Below are positions 1-8,009 of a DNA stretch of 33,050 nt, piece after piece. The notes beneath the pieces were generated by a model. It saw nothing but the letters and a program-made list of their open reading frames with translations, was not told where the DNA came from and made no database searches. Position 1 is the stretch's first letter; every line of letters begins with the position of its first letter. The stretch lies in the NCBI RefSeq assembly GCF_009601025.1, contig NZ_WIVE01000047.1, forward strand, positions 1 through 33,050, given 5' to 3'. This stretch comes from Roseospira navarrensis (GTDB lineage: Bacteria > Pseudomonadota > Alphaproteobacteria > Rhodospirillales > Rhodospirillaceae). The position numbers and the translations under genes were made by a program.

Positions 1-1
1 C

Positions 2-70
2 CTGGGCATCGCCACCACCAAAGGCCCAATCTCCTACGATATGTTGATCGCGCCGGAAGCAAAGGGATAA
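2..70 (+). CDS. C-terminal end of an unidentified protein (partial)
   Basis: An open frame enters at the left window edge and ends at TAA 68-70, giving 22 residues that end APEAKG. The fragment is too short to identify. The following phosphoesterase frame lies in another phase and is open from position 48, so this could be the end of a separate upstream gene. It could also be the N-terminal part of the same phosphoesterase, broken by a frameshift near 48-70. I cannot tell which without the upstream sequence. Confidence 0.4.
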   Translation: MGIATTKGPISYDMLIAPEAKG

Positions 71-131
71 GCCTTTCAGGGAGTTCGTTAAACAGTCCGA
101 AGAGGCTCCGGAATTAACGTTCCCGAAGGGT

Positions 132-596
132 GTGTCGCGATTCAAGCCGGAACCCAACATCCGGATCGGCGCGCTTCACCACAACATCTCGGCCTTTGGC
201 GACGGGTCTTTGTTCGCCGACCTGATAAACTCGGGCAAGGTTGTGGAGTCCTTCCTCAACAACAACATGAACATGTTGCTGCATGGGCATCAGCATCAGT
301 TCAACCTGACGGGGGAGACGGTCTACTCGAACCTTGAAGGCAGCGGCGACGAGGACGATTACGTCACCCGGAAAACGCTGCATTGCATTGGCGCGGACAG
401 CCTGGGCGCTCCCGGAAAACGGAAAGAAGCCGCCTTCAACCAAATTGTCGTCTTCCCGGACTCCAGCTACGATAACGCTCGGAAGGTCGAGATCAAGCGG
501 GTCGAACTGCGCGTGGACGACGAGCGGGCAGCCGTTCGCAAGCCGCGCGAAATGGGCAAGGCCGAACTGCACATCCATGCCACCGAACTCACTTGA
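132..596 (+). pseudogene. Calcineurin-like metallophosphoesterase, C-terminal part only (5'-truncated or frameshifted)
   Basis: The 154-residue product carries the C-terminal metal-binding motifs of the calcineurin-like phosphoesterase fold: a histidine motif (GALHHN, residues 13-18) and GHQH (about 52-55). The N-terminal motifs of the family (DxH, GDxxD, GNH) are absent, so two of the metal-binding blocks are missing and a normal active site cannot form. The frame is open back to position 48 without any ATG, GTG or TTG. The only usable start is the GTG at 132, which has no convincing ribosome site. The stop lies 1 nt before the next gene's ATG, so the remnant is positioned as the upstream member of the radical SAM operon. 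The most likely reading is a decayed or frameshifted gene whose 5' half is upstream of the window. A genuine short protein is the less likely alternative. Confidence 0.6.
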
Positions 597-597
597 C

Positions 598-1683
598 ATG
601 CCTGACCCCCTCTCCCTCAAGCTATCCCTGCTGGCCGAGGGGGTGCGGCTGAGCCCGGACGCCTCGGCGGCCATGACGGCGGATGGCCGGCCGCTGTCGG
701 TGTTCGAGTACCCCACGACCGGCGGCATCACGATGGAGGTCCCCGGGGCCGGCTACGTCAACGCCCCGTTCGACGGGCCCTTCGCCGCCTCCGCGCGCTG
801 GCTCCTGGATGTGGAGAGCGAAGACGGAGACGTCCCCGCTTTCGTCCTGCGCGACGGCGGCGCGTGCGTGCCGGTTCGCCCGTTGCCCCTGCCCGGCTAC
901 ATCGGGGCGCGCGACTCGCAGGGGCGGCCGGTGGACGCGGTGGTCATGTCGCATGCCGACCGGGCCCGCTTTTCTCCCGTCCAGGGCTGCGCCTTCCGCT
1001 GCCAGTTCTGCGACGCCTATACCGACGACTATGTCTTCCACCCGCTGGAGCGGCTGCTGGAAGCGGCCGGGATCGCGCTAGCCGATCCCGTGCTTCCTGT
1101 CCGCCATGTCCTGGTCAGCGGTGGCACCCCGGCCCGCCCGGACGTTCCGGCGCTAACCGCCGTCTGTGCCGCTCTGGCCGAGGCCCTGCCGCTGCCCGTC
1201 GATGTCATGTACACGCCGCGCGAGGCGACCGACGGCATCGTCTCCGGCCTGGCCGACGCCGGCGTCCACGGCCTGTCCATCAACCTGGAGCTGTACGGAG
1301 AGGCGGCCCAGCGCCGCATCGCCCCCCAGAAGGCCGCCATCGGGCGCGCCGTCTTCGGCCACCACATCGAGGAGGCGGCCAGCCGCTTCCCCGGTTCCGG
1401 ACGCGTGCGCTCCCTCCTCATCGTCGGCCTGGAGCCTCTGCAGGAAACCCTCGCCGGCGTCCGCTGGCTGTGCGAGCGCGGGTGCCAGCCGGTGTTGAGC
1501 CCGTTCCGCCCCAGCCCGGGCACGCCGCTGGCGAACGCGCCCCCGCCCCCGTTGGCCCTGTTGCGCGCGGCCTGGGAGGCCACGGCCGAGATCGCCGACC
1601 GCTACGGCCTGCGCCCAGGTCCCGACTGCGTGCCCTGCCAGCACAACTGTATCGCCTTGCCCGAGCCCGGGCGGGCCCCATGA
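598..1683 (+). CDS. Radical SAM enzyme with extra C-terminal cysteine motif
   Basis: The predicted 361-aa protein contains the CxxxCxxC motif (Cys131, Cys135, Cys138), which binds the SAM-cleaving 4Fe-4S cluster. A SGGTP stretch near 174-178 sits where radical SAM proteins contact SAM. A second cysteine group at the C terminus (Cys344, Cys347, Cys351, pattern CxxCxxxC) may hold an auxiliary cluster or complete a substrate site. The ATG at 598 is preferred over longer readings because it follows the stop of the upstream frame by 1 nt and the protein then starts just before its first conserved region. The gene shares an ATGA overlap with the ATP-grasp gene, so the two are probably co-translated. 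The substrate is unknown. The ATP-grasp and PLP partners suggest modification of an amino acid or peptide-like metabolite. The family call is secure; the reaction is not. Confidence 0.88.
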   Translation: MPDPLSLKLSLLAEGVRLSPDASAAMTADGRPLSVFEYPTTGGITMEVPGAGYVNAPFDGPFAASARWLLDVESEDGDVPAFVLRDGGACVPVRPLPLPGYIGARDSQGRPVDAVVMSHADRARFSPVQGCAFRCQFCDAYTDDYVFHPLERLLEAAGIALADPVLPVRHVLVSGGTPARPDVPALTAVCAALAEALPLPVDVMYTPREATDGIVSGLADAGVHGLSINLELYGEAAQRRIAPQKAAIGRAVFGHHIEEAASRFPGSGRVRSLLIVGLEPLQETLAGVRWLCERGCQPVLSPFRPSPGTPLANAPPPPLALLRAAWEATAEIADRYGLRPGPDCVPCQHNCIALPEPGRAP

Positions 1684-3005
1684 GGCGGGCGGCCCGGCTC
1701 GATCAGATCCGCCGCGCGATCCATGGACGGCGGGTGGTGTGGTTCGGCAACCGCGCCTCCGATGGCGAGGCGCTGGCCGGCTTTCCGGAGCTGGCCTGCG
1801 CCGGCGGCATCATCGCGCCGGCGGCCGGCGACGGGGCGGCCTGGATCACGCTGACCCTGGAGGACACCTGGGGCCGTCGTGTCGATCTCAACACCGCCAA
1901 CATAGACGCGATGCTGCCGTCGAAGCTGGAGTCCATGCGCACGCGCCTGCTGCGCCTGCTGCGCCAGCCCAGCGTGCTGATGTGCTATCGGCCGAGCGCC
2001 TTCCTGTCGTCGCTGATCTACCCCAGCGGCGGGAGTTGCCTCTACTGGGGCCTGCCGCACCTCCAGCAGCGCGCGTTCGAATACAAGCCCTGGGTCGAGA
2101 GCCGGATGGAGGCCCTTGGCCTGCGAGTGATCCCCTGGCGGCACTACAGCGTGGTGGACTGGCCGGAGATCATGGGCCGCTCGCAGCCCCTGCCGTGCGT
2201 GGTCCGCATGGCGACGGGCTCCGGCGGCGCCGCCATCACCCTGGCGCGGGACCTGGACGACATCCATGCCTTCTGCAACCGCGCCGATGAGGGCATCGTC
2301 TCCGTCTCCACGTTCATGCAGGGCGCCCTGCCCCTGAGCGTCAACGCCGTGGTGTTCGCGGACGGCACGGTGACCACCTCGGCCCCGTCGCTTCAACTGC
2401 TCGGGCTGGCGGACTGCACCACGCGCCCGTTCGGGTTCTGTGGCAACGACTTCGCCTTTGCGCGCGGCCTGGATCCCGCCGTGCTGGACGAGTTGGACGA
2501 GGCCGTGACACGCATGGGGGGCTGGCTGGCCCAGGCCGGGTATCGGGGGTGTTTCGGGGCCGACTTCCTGCTGAGCGACGGGGACCTGTACTTCACCGAG
2601 ATCAACCCGCGCTTCACCGCATCGTCGGCCCTGGCCGCACGCCAGGATGCGGACATGAACGAAACCGATATCGTGCTGGAGCACATGGCGGCTTTTGCCG
2701 GCCTGGCCCCCGTGACCCGTCCGCCGCTGCGCGAACGCGTCGCGGCGGCCGTTCGACCCCGATCCCAGATCATGGTCTTCAACCGGAGTGACCGGGCGAT
2801 CGGCCGTGCCCATGTGGAGGTCGCCGCGCCCGACGGCGCGGCGTTGACAGAGTTGCCGCGCTTCGGTCACGCCATCGAGCCGGAGGCCCAGTTCTTCAAG
2901 GTCACCTTCGACGGTGGCGTCACCGACCCCGACGGGGCGGTCACGCTTCCGGTGCGGGAGACCCTGCGTGCGTTGATTCGCCGGTTCACCGCCGGTGCGG
3001 ATTGA
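1680..3005 (+). CDS. ATP-grasp domain protein (putative carboxylate-amine/thiol ligase)
   Basis: This 441-aa protein has an ATP-grasp core. A nucleotide-binding loop lies at about 174-190 (VVRMATGSGG and following), and the Mg-ATP site is at 293-314, with GADFLL followed by TEINPRFTAS, giving Glu307 and Asn309 as metal ligands. ATP-grasp enzymes activate a carboxylate as acyl phosphate and join it to an amine, thiol or similar group. The first 110 residues show no recognised domain and probably form the pre-ATP-grasp fold. The ATG overlaps the stop of the radical SAM gene (ATGA at 1680-1683). The next gene begins 13 nt after this one's stop, or overlaps it if a GTG at 2995 is used. The context points to a biosynthetic cassette. 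Substrates cannot be read from the sequence. Confidence 0.85.
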   Translation: MRRAARLDQIRRAIHGRRVVWFGNRASDGEALAGFPELACAGGIIAPAAGDGAAWITLTLEDTWGRRVDLNTANIDAMLPSKLESMRTRLLRLLRQPSVLMCYRPSAFLSSLIYPSGGSCLYWGLPHLQQRAFEYKPWVESRMEALGLRVIPWRHYSVVDWPEIMGRSQPLPCVVRMATGSGGAAITLARDLDDIHAFCNRADEGIVSVSTFMQGALPLSVNAVVFADGTVTTSAPSLQLLGLADCTTRPFGFCGNDFAFARGLDPAVLDELDEAVTRMGGWLAQAGYRGCFGADFLLSDGDLYFTEINPRFTASSALAARQDADMNETDIVLEHMAAFAGLAPVTRPPLRERVAAAVRPRSQIMVFNRSDRAIGRAHVEVAAPDGAALTELPRFGHAIEPEAQFFKVTFDGGVTDPDGAVTLPVRETLRALIRRFTAGAD

Positions 3006-3018
3006 GGGCCGCAACACC

Positions 3019-4167
3019 ATGCCCCCTGCCCCGGCCTTGTCCCCGCCGCCTGAGGTCCTGAACCGCGCGGCCCACCTCGAAGCTCCCGCGTTCCTGCTGC
3101 ACCGACCGACGCTGGTGGCGCGGCTGTCCGCACTGCGCGCGGCGTGGGATGCCTACGCCTACCCCGTCAAGGCGCAGCCCCATCCCGACGCCCTGGCCGC
3201 CGCCGTCGCGCTGGGGCTCGATCTGGACGTCTGCGGATCCGAGGAACTGGATGCGGCCCTGGCCACCGGCGCCGAAGGCCACCGCATCACCTGGACCTCG
3301 CCCTGGGGCGACGCGGCGCTGTTCGATCGTCTGGCCTCGCTGGGCGCGCGCGCGTACCTGGACTCGCTGGACCAGGTGGCGCTCTGGAGCGCCCGTCATC
3401 CGGGCCGAGGGGCCGGGTTGCGGCTGTCGGCCGGCCCCGGAACCTACGGCGAAAAGTTCGGCCTGGCGGTGGCCGACCTGCCCGCCGCGCTGACGCACCT
3501 GCGCGCCGCCGGATGCTCGCTGACCGGGTTGCACGCGCACGCCAGCGTCACCGCGCCAGACGATCCGGACGAGTTGGCGGCACCGGCGCTGGATGTGCTC
3601 GCCGGAGCGGTCGGAGCGTTGGACGAGCCGCCCGCCACATTGCGCATCAGCCTGGGCGGAGGATGGCCCGTCCGGCCCCTGACCGAGTCCGCGCCCTCCC
3701 TGGGAACCGCCCTGCTGGAAGCGGCGCGGGCACGTCTGGCCGAGCCCCTGCGGCAGCGCGGCTGCACCGTGACCCTGGCGGTTGAGGTGGGTGAGCATGT
3801 GCTCGCCCCGGCCGGTGTCTACGTCGCCCGGGTCGCCGCCGTGCATGACCGCGCGGAGCGGCGGGTGGTGGTGCTGGCCGCGCCCTGGGTGGTCGCGCCC
3901 CGGTACGAGGACTATCCGGTGGGGTTTTTCCGCCCCGGCCGCGATGGTCTGCACCCCTTGGACACCGCCCCCGGTCCGACAACGGTCTACGGGGCCAGCA
4001 ACGGCCCGGCCGACGTGGTGTCACGGGGCGCGCCGCTGCCTCGCCCCCAGATAGGGGACTTGGCGATCATTGGCCACTGCGGCGCCTACCTCTCGACCCT
4101 GATGGCGCCGTTCAACGGACGCTCCATGCCGCCGATGCTGATGGTTGACGAGTCGCCCGCCCCATAA
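3019..4167 (+). CDS. Fold-III PLP-dependent enzyme, Orn/DAP/Arg decarboxylase family-like
   Basis: The 382-aa product resembles group IV decarboxylases (alanine-racemase-like barrel plus C-terminal beta domain). Visible elements are the PLP lysine Lys51 in YPVKAQPHP, a His-x-His segment at 172-174, the glycine loop GGG at 213-215 that holds the phosphate, Glu256 in EVGEH where the family usually has EPGR, and Tyr357 in GAY near the C-terminal FNG motif. The catalytic cysteine segment of true decarboxylases (CDSxD-like) is replaced by SNGPAD (Asn328), so the reaction may differ from simple decarboxylation. The ATG at 3019 is chosen; a GTG at 2995 in the same frame would overlap the ATP-grasp gene. 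It is the last gene of the cassette, followed by a terminator-like hairpin. It may be a decarboxylase or a racemase/epimerase-like variant acting on the substrate or product of the ATP-grasp step. Confidence 0.8.
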   Translation: MPPAPALSPPPEVLNRAAHLEAPAFLLHRPTLVARLSALRAAWDAYAYPVKAQPHPDALAAAVALGLDLDVCGSEELDAALATGAEGHRITWTSPWGDAALFDRLASLGARAYLDSLDQVALWSARHPGRGAGLRLSAGPGTYGEKFGLAVADLPAALTHLRAAGCSLTGLHAHASVTAPDDPDELAAPALDVLAGAVGALDEPPATLRISLGGGWPVRPLTESAPSLGTALLEAARARLAEPLRQRGCTVTLAVEVGEHVLAPAGVYVARVAAVHDRAERRVVVLAAPWVVAPRYEDYPVGFFRPGRDGLHPLDTAPGPTTVYGASNGPADVVSRGAPLPRPQIGDLAIIGHCGAYLSTLMAPFNGRSMPPMLMVDESPAP

Positions 4168-4215
4168 CCTCGCGGCATTGTTCGACCCCGCGCCAGCCGA
4201 CGCATCCCGGGACCC

Positions 4216-4243
4216 AAAGAAGCGACCATAACGCGCTTTTTTT
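4216..4243 (+). terminator. Intrinsic terminator-like hairpin after the radical SAM/ATP-grasp/PLP operon
   Basis: AAAGAAGCG (4216-4224) can pair with CGCTTTTTT (4234-4242) across a 9-nt loop, with one G-U wobble. The right arm continues into a run of seven T residues ending at 4243. It lies 49 nt after the stop of the PLP gene and before the next operon, which is the expected place. The remainder of the gap to 4346 is AT-richer than its surroundings and probably holds the promoter of the next operon, but I cannot place it with confidence. Confidence 0.6.
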
Positions 4244-4346
4244 GAAGATTGTTTTCAGAGCTTGCATTTTCGCCCGCACTTCATGATCCTTTAAGTTGCG
4301 GACGCGATCGCGCCGGACCATGACTGTTCAAGGGGGGATTGGGGTC

Positions 4347-6389
4347 ATGCAGGGATATTACCAACGCACGACCATGGCGGGTGTCGTCATCGACGTCGAT
4401 CCGCCAAACGCGACGTTCTCCGTGTCCCTGCGCACGGGTCACACGCTGCCGGTCCGAGTCAACGACACCTGCGTGTTCTCGGTGATGACGAACCTGGACG
4501 GCGTCAACCGCGACAGCATGCCGACCCCCACAAACGCACCAAAGGACGAGGCCCCCGACAGCGTCCCCGGCCGCATCCGCAAGTACGTCCTGTCCAACAC
4601 CTATGTGGTGGTCGAGGGCACCTACATGGACCACAATCATACGACGCTGTTTGCGGCCCAAAAGATCAACATCATCACATCACAGCCGGGCCGGGTTCTG
4701 TTCGAGGAAACGCACTGGTGGCTGTCTCAGATTTCGCAAATGGCCAACCGCTGGCTGGACAATCTGTTCGACCACCGCCGCAGCTATACCATCGACGACT
4801 TCTCGCAGTTCTATCGCACAAACCTGAACATCCAGGGCATGCCCACGGACAATTCGATCCAGGAATGCGCAACCCTCGCGCGCCTGATCTACGGCCTGGC
4901 CTCGGCGTATCTGCTCACCGGCAACGAGCGCTATTTCCTGGCGGCGCGCGCCGGTGTGGCCTATCAGCGCGAAGCCTTCCGGCAGGTCAGCCATGACGGC
5001 AAGTACGTGTTCTGGGCCTATGGCCGGCAACGGCACGCGGACGGCTCGGTCACCCTGCTGGTGCCGTCGCAGAACGGCGACGACTTCAACACCATTCCGC
5101 TGTATGAACAGATCTATGCCCTCGCTGGCCTGACCCAGTACTTCCGCATCACGCTGGACTGGGAGGTGCTGGACGACATCCGGCGCACCATCGGCACCTT
5201 CCAGGCCTTCTTCCATGACGGCCAGGACGACCCGGATCGCGATCCCCCGTTCCCCGGGCTGGGCGGCTATTTCTCGCACATCGATCCGGGCACCATGCGG
5301 CCGGACAGCATCCAGCTCGGCGACAAAAAGAACCAGTCGCGGAAGAACTGGAACTCCATCGGCGACCACATCCCGGCCTATCTCATCACCCTGATCCAGG
5401 CGCTGGAACCCCTGGGTGGCGATGCAAGCGAGGCCGTGAAATCCCTGCTTGAGACCTGCCGCGCGATCCTGCTGGAAACCACCGACCTGATCGTCACCAA
5501 GTTCCCGGACCCCACCTGCCCCTATGTGAACGAGCGCTTCCACGCCGACTGGACGCCCGACCACGACTGGGAATGGCAGCAGAACCGGGCCGTCGTCGGG
5601 CACAACCTGAAGATCGCCTGGAACCTGGGCCGGGTCGCCAACTACTACAAGGCGCGGGAGAAACGGCACCGGGGTCTTCGCGAGACCGCCGAGGCGCAAG
5701 ACTTCGGCCGGCGGGCGAACGAGGCGCTCACCCTCGCCAGAAAGCTTGGCGACGACATGATCCGGGTGGGTCTGGACCGCACCCGGCCCGGCGTCTACGA
5801 CTGCGTGGAGCGCAAGCCTGCGAACGGCATGCCGATCCAGTTCACCTGGGGCACCCACAAGGACTTCTGGCAGCAGGAACAGGGCATCCTCGCCTATCTG
5901 ATCCTGCACCACCACTTCCCGGAAGAGGGCCGCTACTACCGGGAAGCGCACGACCTGATGGCCTTCTGGAACCTGTATTTCCTGGACCGCGAACGGCAGG
6001 GCATCTTTTTCCGCACAGACGACACGGGCATGCCCATCATCGAGGGCACGTTCGCCGACAAGGGCGGGCATTCCATCTCGGGATACCATGCGTTCGAGCT
6101 GAACTTCCTGGCCCACCTCTACATCCGGTCCTATCTGATCCCGAAAGAGGCCCGCGGCCGCGACACCACGTTCTGCCTGTATTTCCGGCTCGACAAGAGC
6201 AACGGCGTGCGGTCCTTGAACGTGCTGCCCGACTTCTTCCCGCCCGGCAAGCTGCGCATCACGGAAGTCCGGGTCAACGGGGTCAGCACCCCCGGTCTGG
6301 TTCCCGATGCGGCGGACGAATTCCAGATCTCCATCAAGAACGGCATGGAAGGGGCCCAGATCGCCGTCGTCTTCCGCGCCCTGCCCTGA
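4347..6389 (+). CDS. AGE-family (N-acylglucosamine 2-epimerase-like) protein with N-terminal beta domain
   Basis: The 680-aa product contains an (alpha/alpha)6-barrel like N-acylglucosamine 2-epimerases and cellobiose 2-epimerases. Characteristic segments are DWEWQQNRAVVGHNLKIAWN (His419 within GHNLK), GTHKDFWQQEQGILAY, and a GGHSISGYHAFE stretch with further conserved histidines. Family members interconvert C2 epimers or aldose/ketose forms of sugars. It is longer than the usual 390-420 aa. About 130 residues precede the barrel and look beta-rich, resembling a small OB-like or carbohydrate-binding module, and a short beta segment follows it. The ATG at 4347 is chosen because an AGGGGGG ribosome site lies about 9 nt upstream; ATG 4320 and TTG 4296 are in-frame alternatives. 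It is first in an operon with a double DJ-1 protein and a GH13 enzyme. The sugar substrate cannot be assigned. Confidence 0.75.
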   Translation: MQGYYQRTTMAGVVIDVDPPNATFSVSLRTGHTLPVRVNDTCVFSVMTNLDGVNRDSMPTPTNAPKDEAPDSVPGRIRKYVLSNTYVVVEGTYMDHNHTTLFAAQKINIITSQPGRVLFEETHWWLSQISQMANRWLDNLFDHRRSYTIDDFSQFYRTNLNIQGMPTDNSIQECATLARLIYGLASAYLLTGNERYFLAARAGVAYQREAFRQVSHDGKYVFWAYGRQRHADGSVTLLVPSQNGDDFNTIPLYEQIYALAGLTQYFRITLDWEVLDDIRRTIGTFQAFFHDGQDDPDRDPPFPGLGGYFSHIDPGTMRPDSIQLGDKKNQSRKNWNSIGDHIPAYLITLIQALEPLGGDASEAVKSLLETCRAILLETTDLIVTKFPDPTCPYVNERFHADWTPDHDWEWQQNRAVVGHNLKIAWNLGRVANYYKAREKRHRGLRETAEAQDFGRRANEALTLARKLGDDMIRVGLDRTRPGVYDCVERKPANGMPIQFTWGTHKDFWQQEQGILAYLILHHHFPEEGRYYREAHDLMAFWNLYFLDRERQGIFFRTDDTGMPIIEGTFADKGGHSISGYHAFELNFLAHLYIRSYLIPKEARGRDTTFCLYFRLDKSNGVRSLNVLPDFFPPGKLRITEVRVNGVSTPGLVPDAADEFQISIKNGMEGAQIAVVFRALP

Positions 6390-6422
6390 GCCCTCCGCCC
6401 GCCGAACACAAGGCCCGCCGCG

Positions 6423-7946
6423 ATGCCCGAACCCCTCCTGGCGAACCGCAAGGTCGCCATCCTCGTCGAAAGCGAGTTCGTGCCCGACGAACTGGCCGCC
6501 TACCGTGACCGCTTCGCCGCCCACGGGGCGGAGGTGCATTTCGTCTCCCGCCTTTGGGGACAGAGCGAAAACACGTTCCTGAGCGACGTGACCGAACCCG
6601 ACCAGACGCCGGAGGCGCTGACCGTCACCCTCGATCTGGAGGCCATCGACCCCGACGACTATGCCGCCGTCATCATGGCCGCCAACTACACCAGTTGCCG
6701 CCTGCGCTATTTCGAGACGCCCGACGGGCAGGCCGTCTCGGCGGAGGGGGTGCGCACCCCGCCGGCCGTGCGCTTCATCCGCAAGGCGATGATGAACCCC
6801 GCCATCGTCAAGGGGTTCCTGTGTCACGGCCTGTGGATCCTCACCCCCATGCCGGAGCTGCTGGCCGGGCGGCGGGTCATCTGTCACGAGGTTGTGCTGG
6901 CCGATGTGGTCAACGCGGGCGGGATCTATACGCCGTCCGACAGCGGCGTGGTGATCGACAACGATGTGGTGACCGGACGCTCCTATCACGAGGCCGGCGC
7001 GATGGCCGACGCCATCGCCGCGCAGGTCGCCGCCCCTCAGCCCCGGGCGTCCCGAACGCCCGCACGGGTCGCCGCCCCGACGCAAGGCGCCCGCCGCGTG
7101 CTGGTGGTGGTGTCGGAGCACGGCTTTTGGGGCGAGGAACTGGTGGGCCCGCTGCGTCACTATGACCGGGCCGGGTATCACGTGGACATTTGCACGCCCA
7201 CCGGCCGCCGCCCGCCGGCGATCACGGTGAGCATGGACCCGGACTACATCGACCCGCCGCTGGGCCGGTCGGTGACCACGCCGGAGATGGCGGCGCTGGT
7301 GCGCGACCTTGACGACCCCGCCCATCCGCAGGGCCGGCGCCTGATGGACCCGATCGACCTGTCCGCCTGGTTTCCCGAGCGGCCGTACTGGTCGGCCCCC
7401 CAGATGGTGCGCGCCATGGAGCGCTACCACGCCGACCTGGAGGCCGCCCGGGCCGACCTCGCGGTCTACGACGGGTTGTGTCTGGTGGGCGGCAGCGGCC
7501 CGATCGTCGATATGGTCAACAACCAGCGGGTCCACGACCTGATCCTGGGGTTCCTGCGCGCCGACAAGCCCATCGCCGCCCTGTGCTACGGCGTCGCCTG
7601 CCTGGCCTTCGCCCGCACCATCGAGGACCGCCGCAGCATCCTGGCCGGCAAGCGGGTCACGGGGCACTGCCTGGAGTACGACTACAAAAACGGCACCGCC
7701 TTCATGCGCGGCCGGGGCGCGTGGATCGACTTCAACATGGGGCCGCCGCCGTATCCGCTGGAATACATCCTGCGCGACGCCACCGCGCCCGACGGCGCCT
7801 TCATCGGCAACTTCGGCCACCCCACCAGCGTCATCGTGGACTGGCCGTTCGTCACCGGGCGCAGCACGCCGGATTCCGATCTGACGGGCGAAATGCACGT
7901 CGCCATGATCGAGGGCACGCCCCCGCTGCGGCGCTGGGGGTGGTAG
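6423..7946 (+). CDS. Tandem DJ-1/PfpI-domain protein
   Basis: This 507-aa protein consists of two class I glutamine amidotransferase-like (DJ-1/PfpI) domains joined by an Ala/Pro-rich linker at about 200-224. Domain 1 (about 8-200) has its nucleophile elbow at FLCHGLW, Cys134. Domain 2 (about 224-500) has AALCYGVACL, Cys388. Domain 1 also keeps HEVVLADVVNAGG followed by an SGVVIDNDVVTGR strand typical of PfpI relatives. Members act as glyoxalases/deglycases, proteases or chaperones, and which applies is not evident. The ATG follows AAGG by about 9 nt and lies 33 nt after the AGE gene, so the two are probably co-transcribed. With a sugar epimerase and a glucan enzyme as neighbours, removal of reactive carbonyls or sugar-derived aldehydes is a plausible but unproven role. 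Confidence 0.82.
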   Translation: MPEPLLANRKVAILVESEFVPDELAAYRDRFAAHGAEVHFVSRLWGQSENTFLSDVTEPDQTPEALTVTLDLEAIDPDDYAAVIMAANYTSCRLRYFETPDGQAVSAEGVRTPPAVRFIRKAMMNPAIVKGFLCHGLWILTPMPELLAGRRVICHEVVLADVVNAGGIYTPSDSGVVIDNDVVTGRSYHEAGAMADAIAAQVAAPQPRASRTPARVAAPTQGARRVLVVVSEHGFWGEELVGPLRHYDRAGYHVDICTPTGRRPPAITVSMDPDYIDPPLGRSVTTPEMAALVRDLDDPAHPQGRRLMDPIDLSAWFPERPYWSAPQMVRAMERYHADLEAARADLAVYDGLCLVGGSGPIVDMVNNQRVHDLILGFLRADKPIAALCYGVACLAFARTIEDRRSILAGKRVTGHCLEYDYKNGTAFMRGRGAWIDFNMGPPPYPLEYILRDATAPDGAFIGNFGHPTSVIVDWPFVTGRSTPDSDLTGEMHVAMIEGTPPLRRWGW

Positions 7947-8009
7947 CGCGCTGAACACGATCGCAACGCTCGCCCAGGGGGGGCAGGCCGAAGCAGAAGG
8001 GCTGGGCTC

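Noticed and set aside
334-597. N-terminal extension of the radical SAM protein
   Set aside because: It overlaps the phosphoesterase frame, and the added residues are Arg/Ser/Thr-rich with no conservation pattern.
864-1679. Upstream extension of the ATP-grasp frame
   Set aside because: It overlaps the radical SAM gene in another phase and is Arg/Pro-rich without motifs. The ATGA at 1680 is the natural start.
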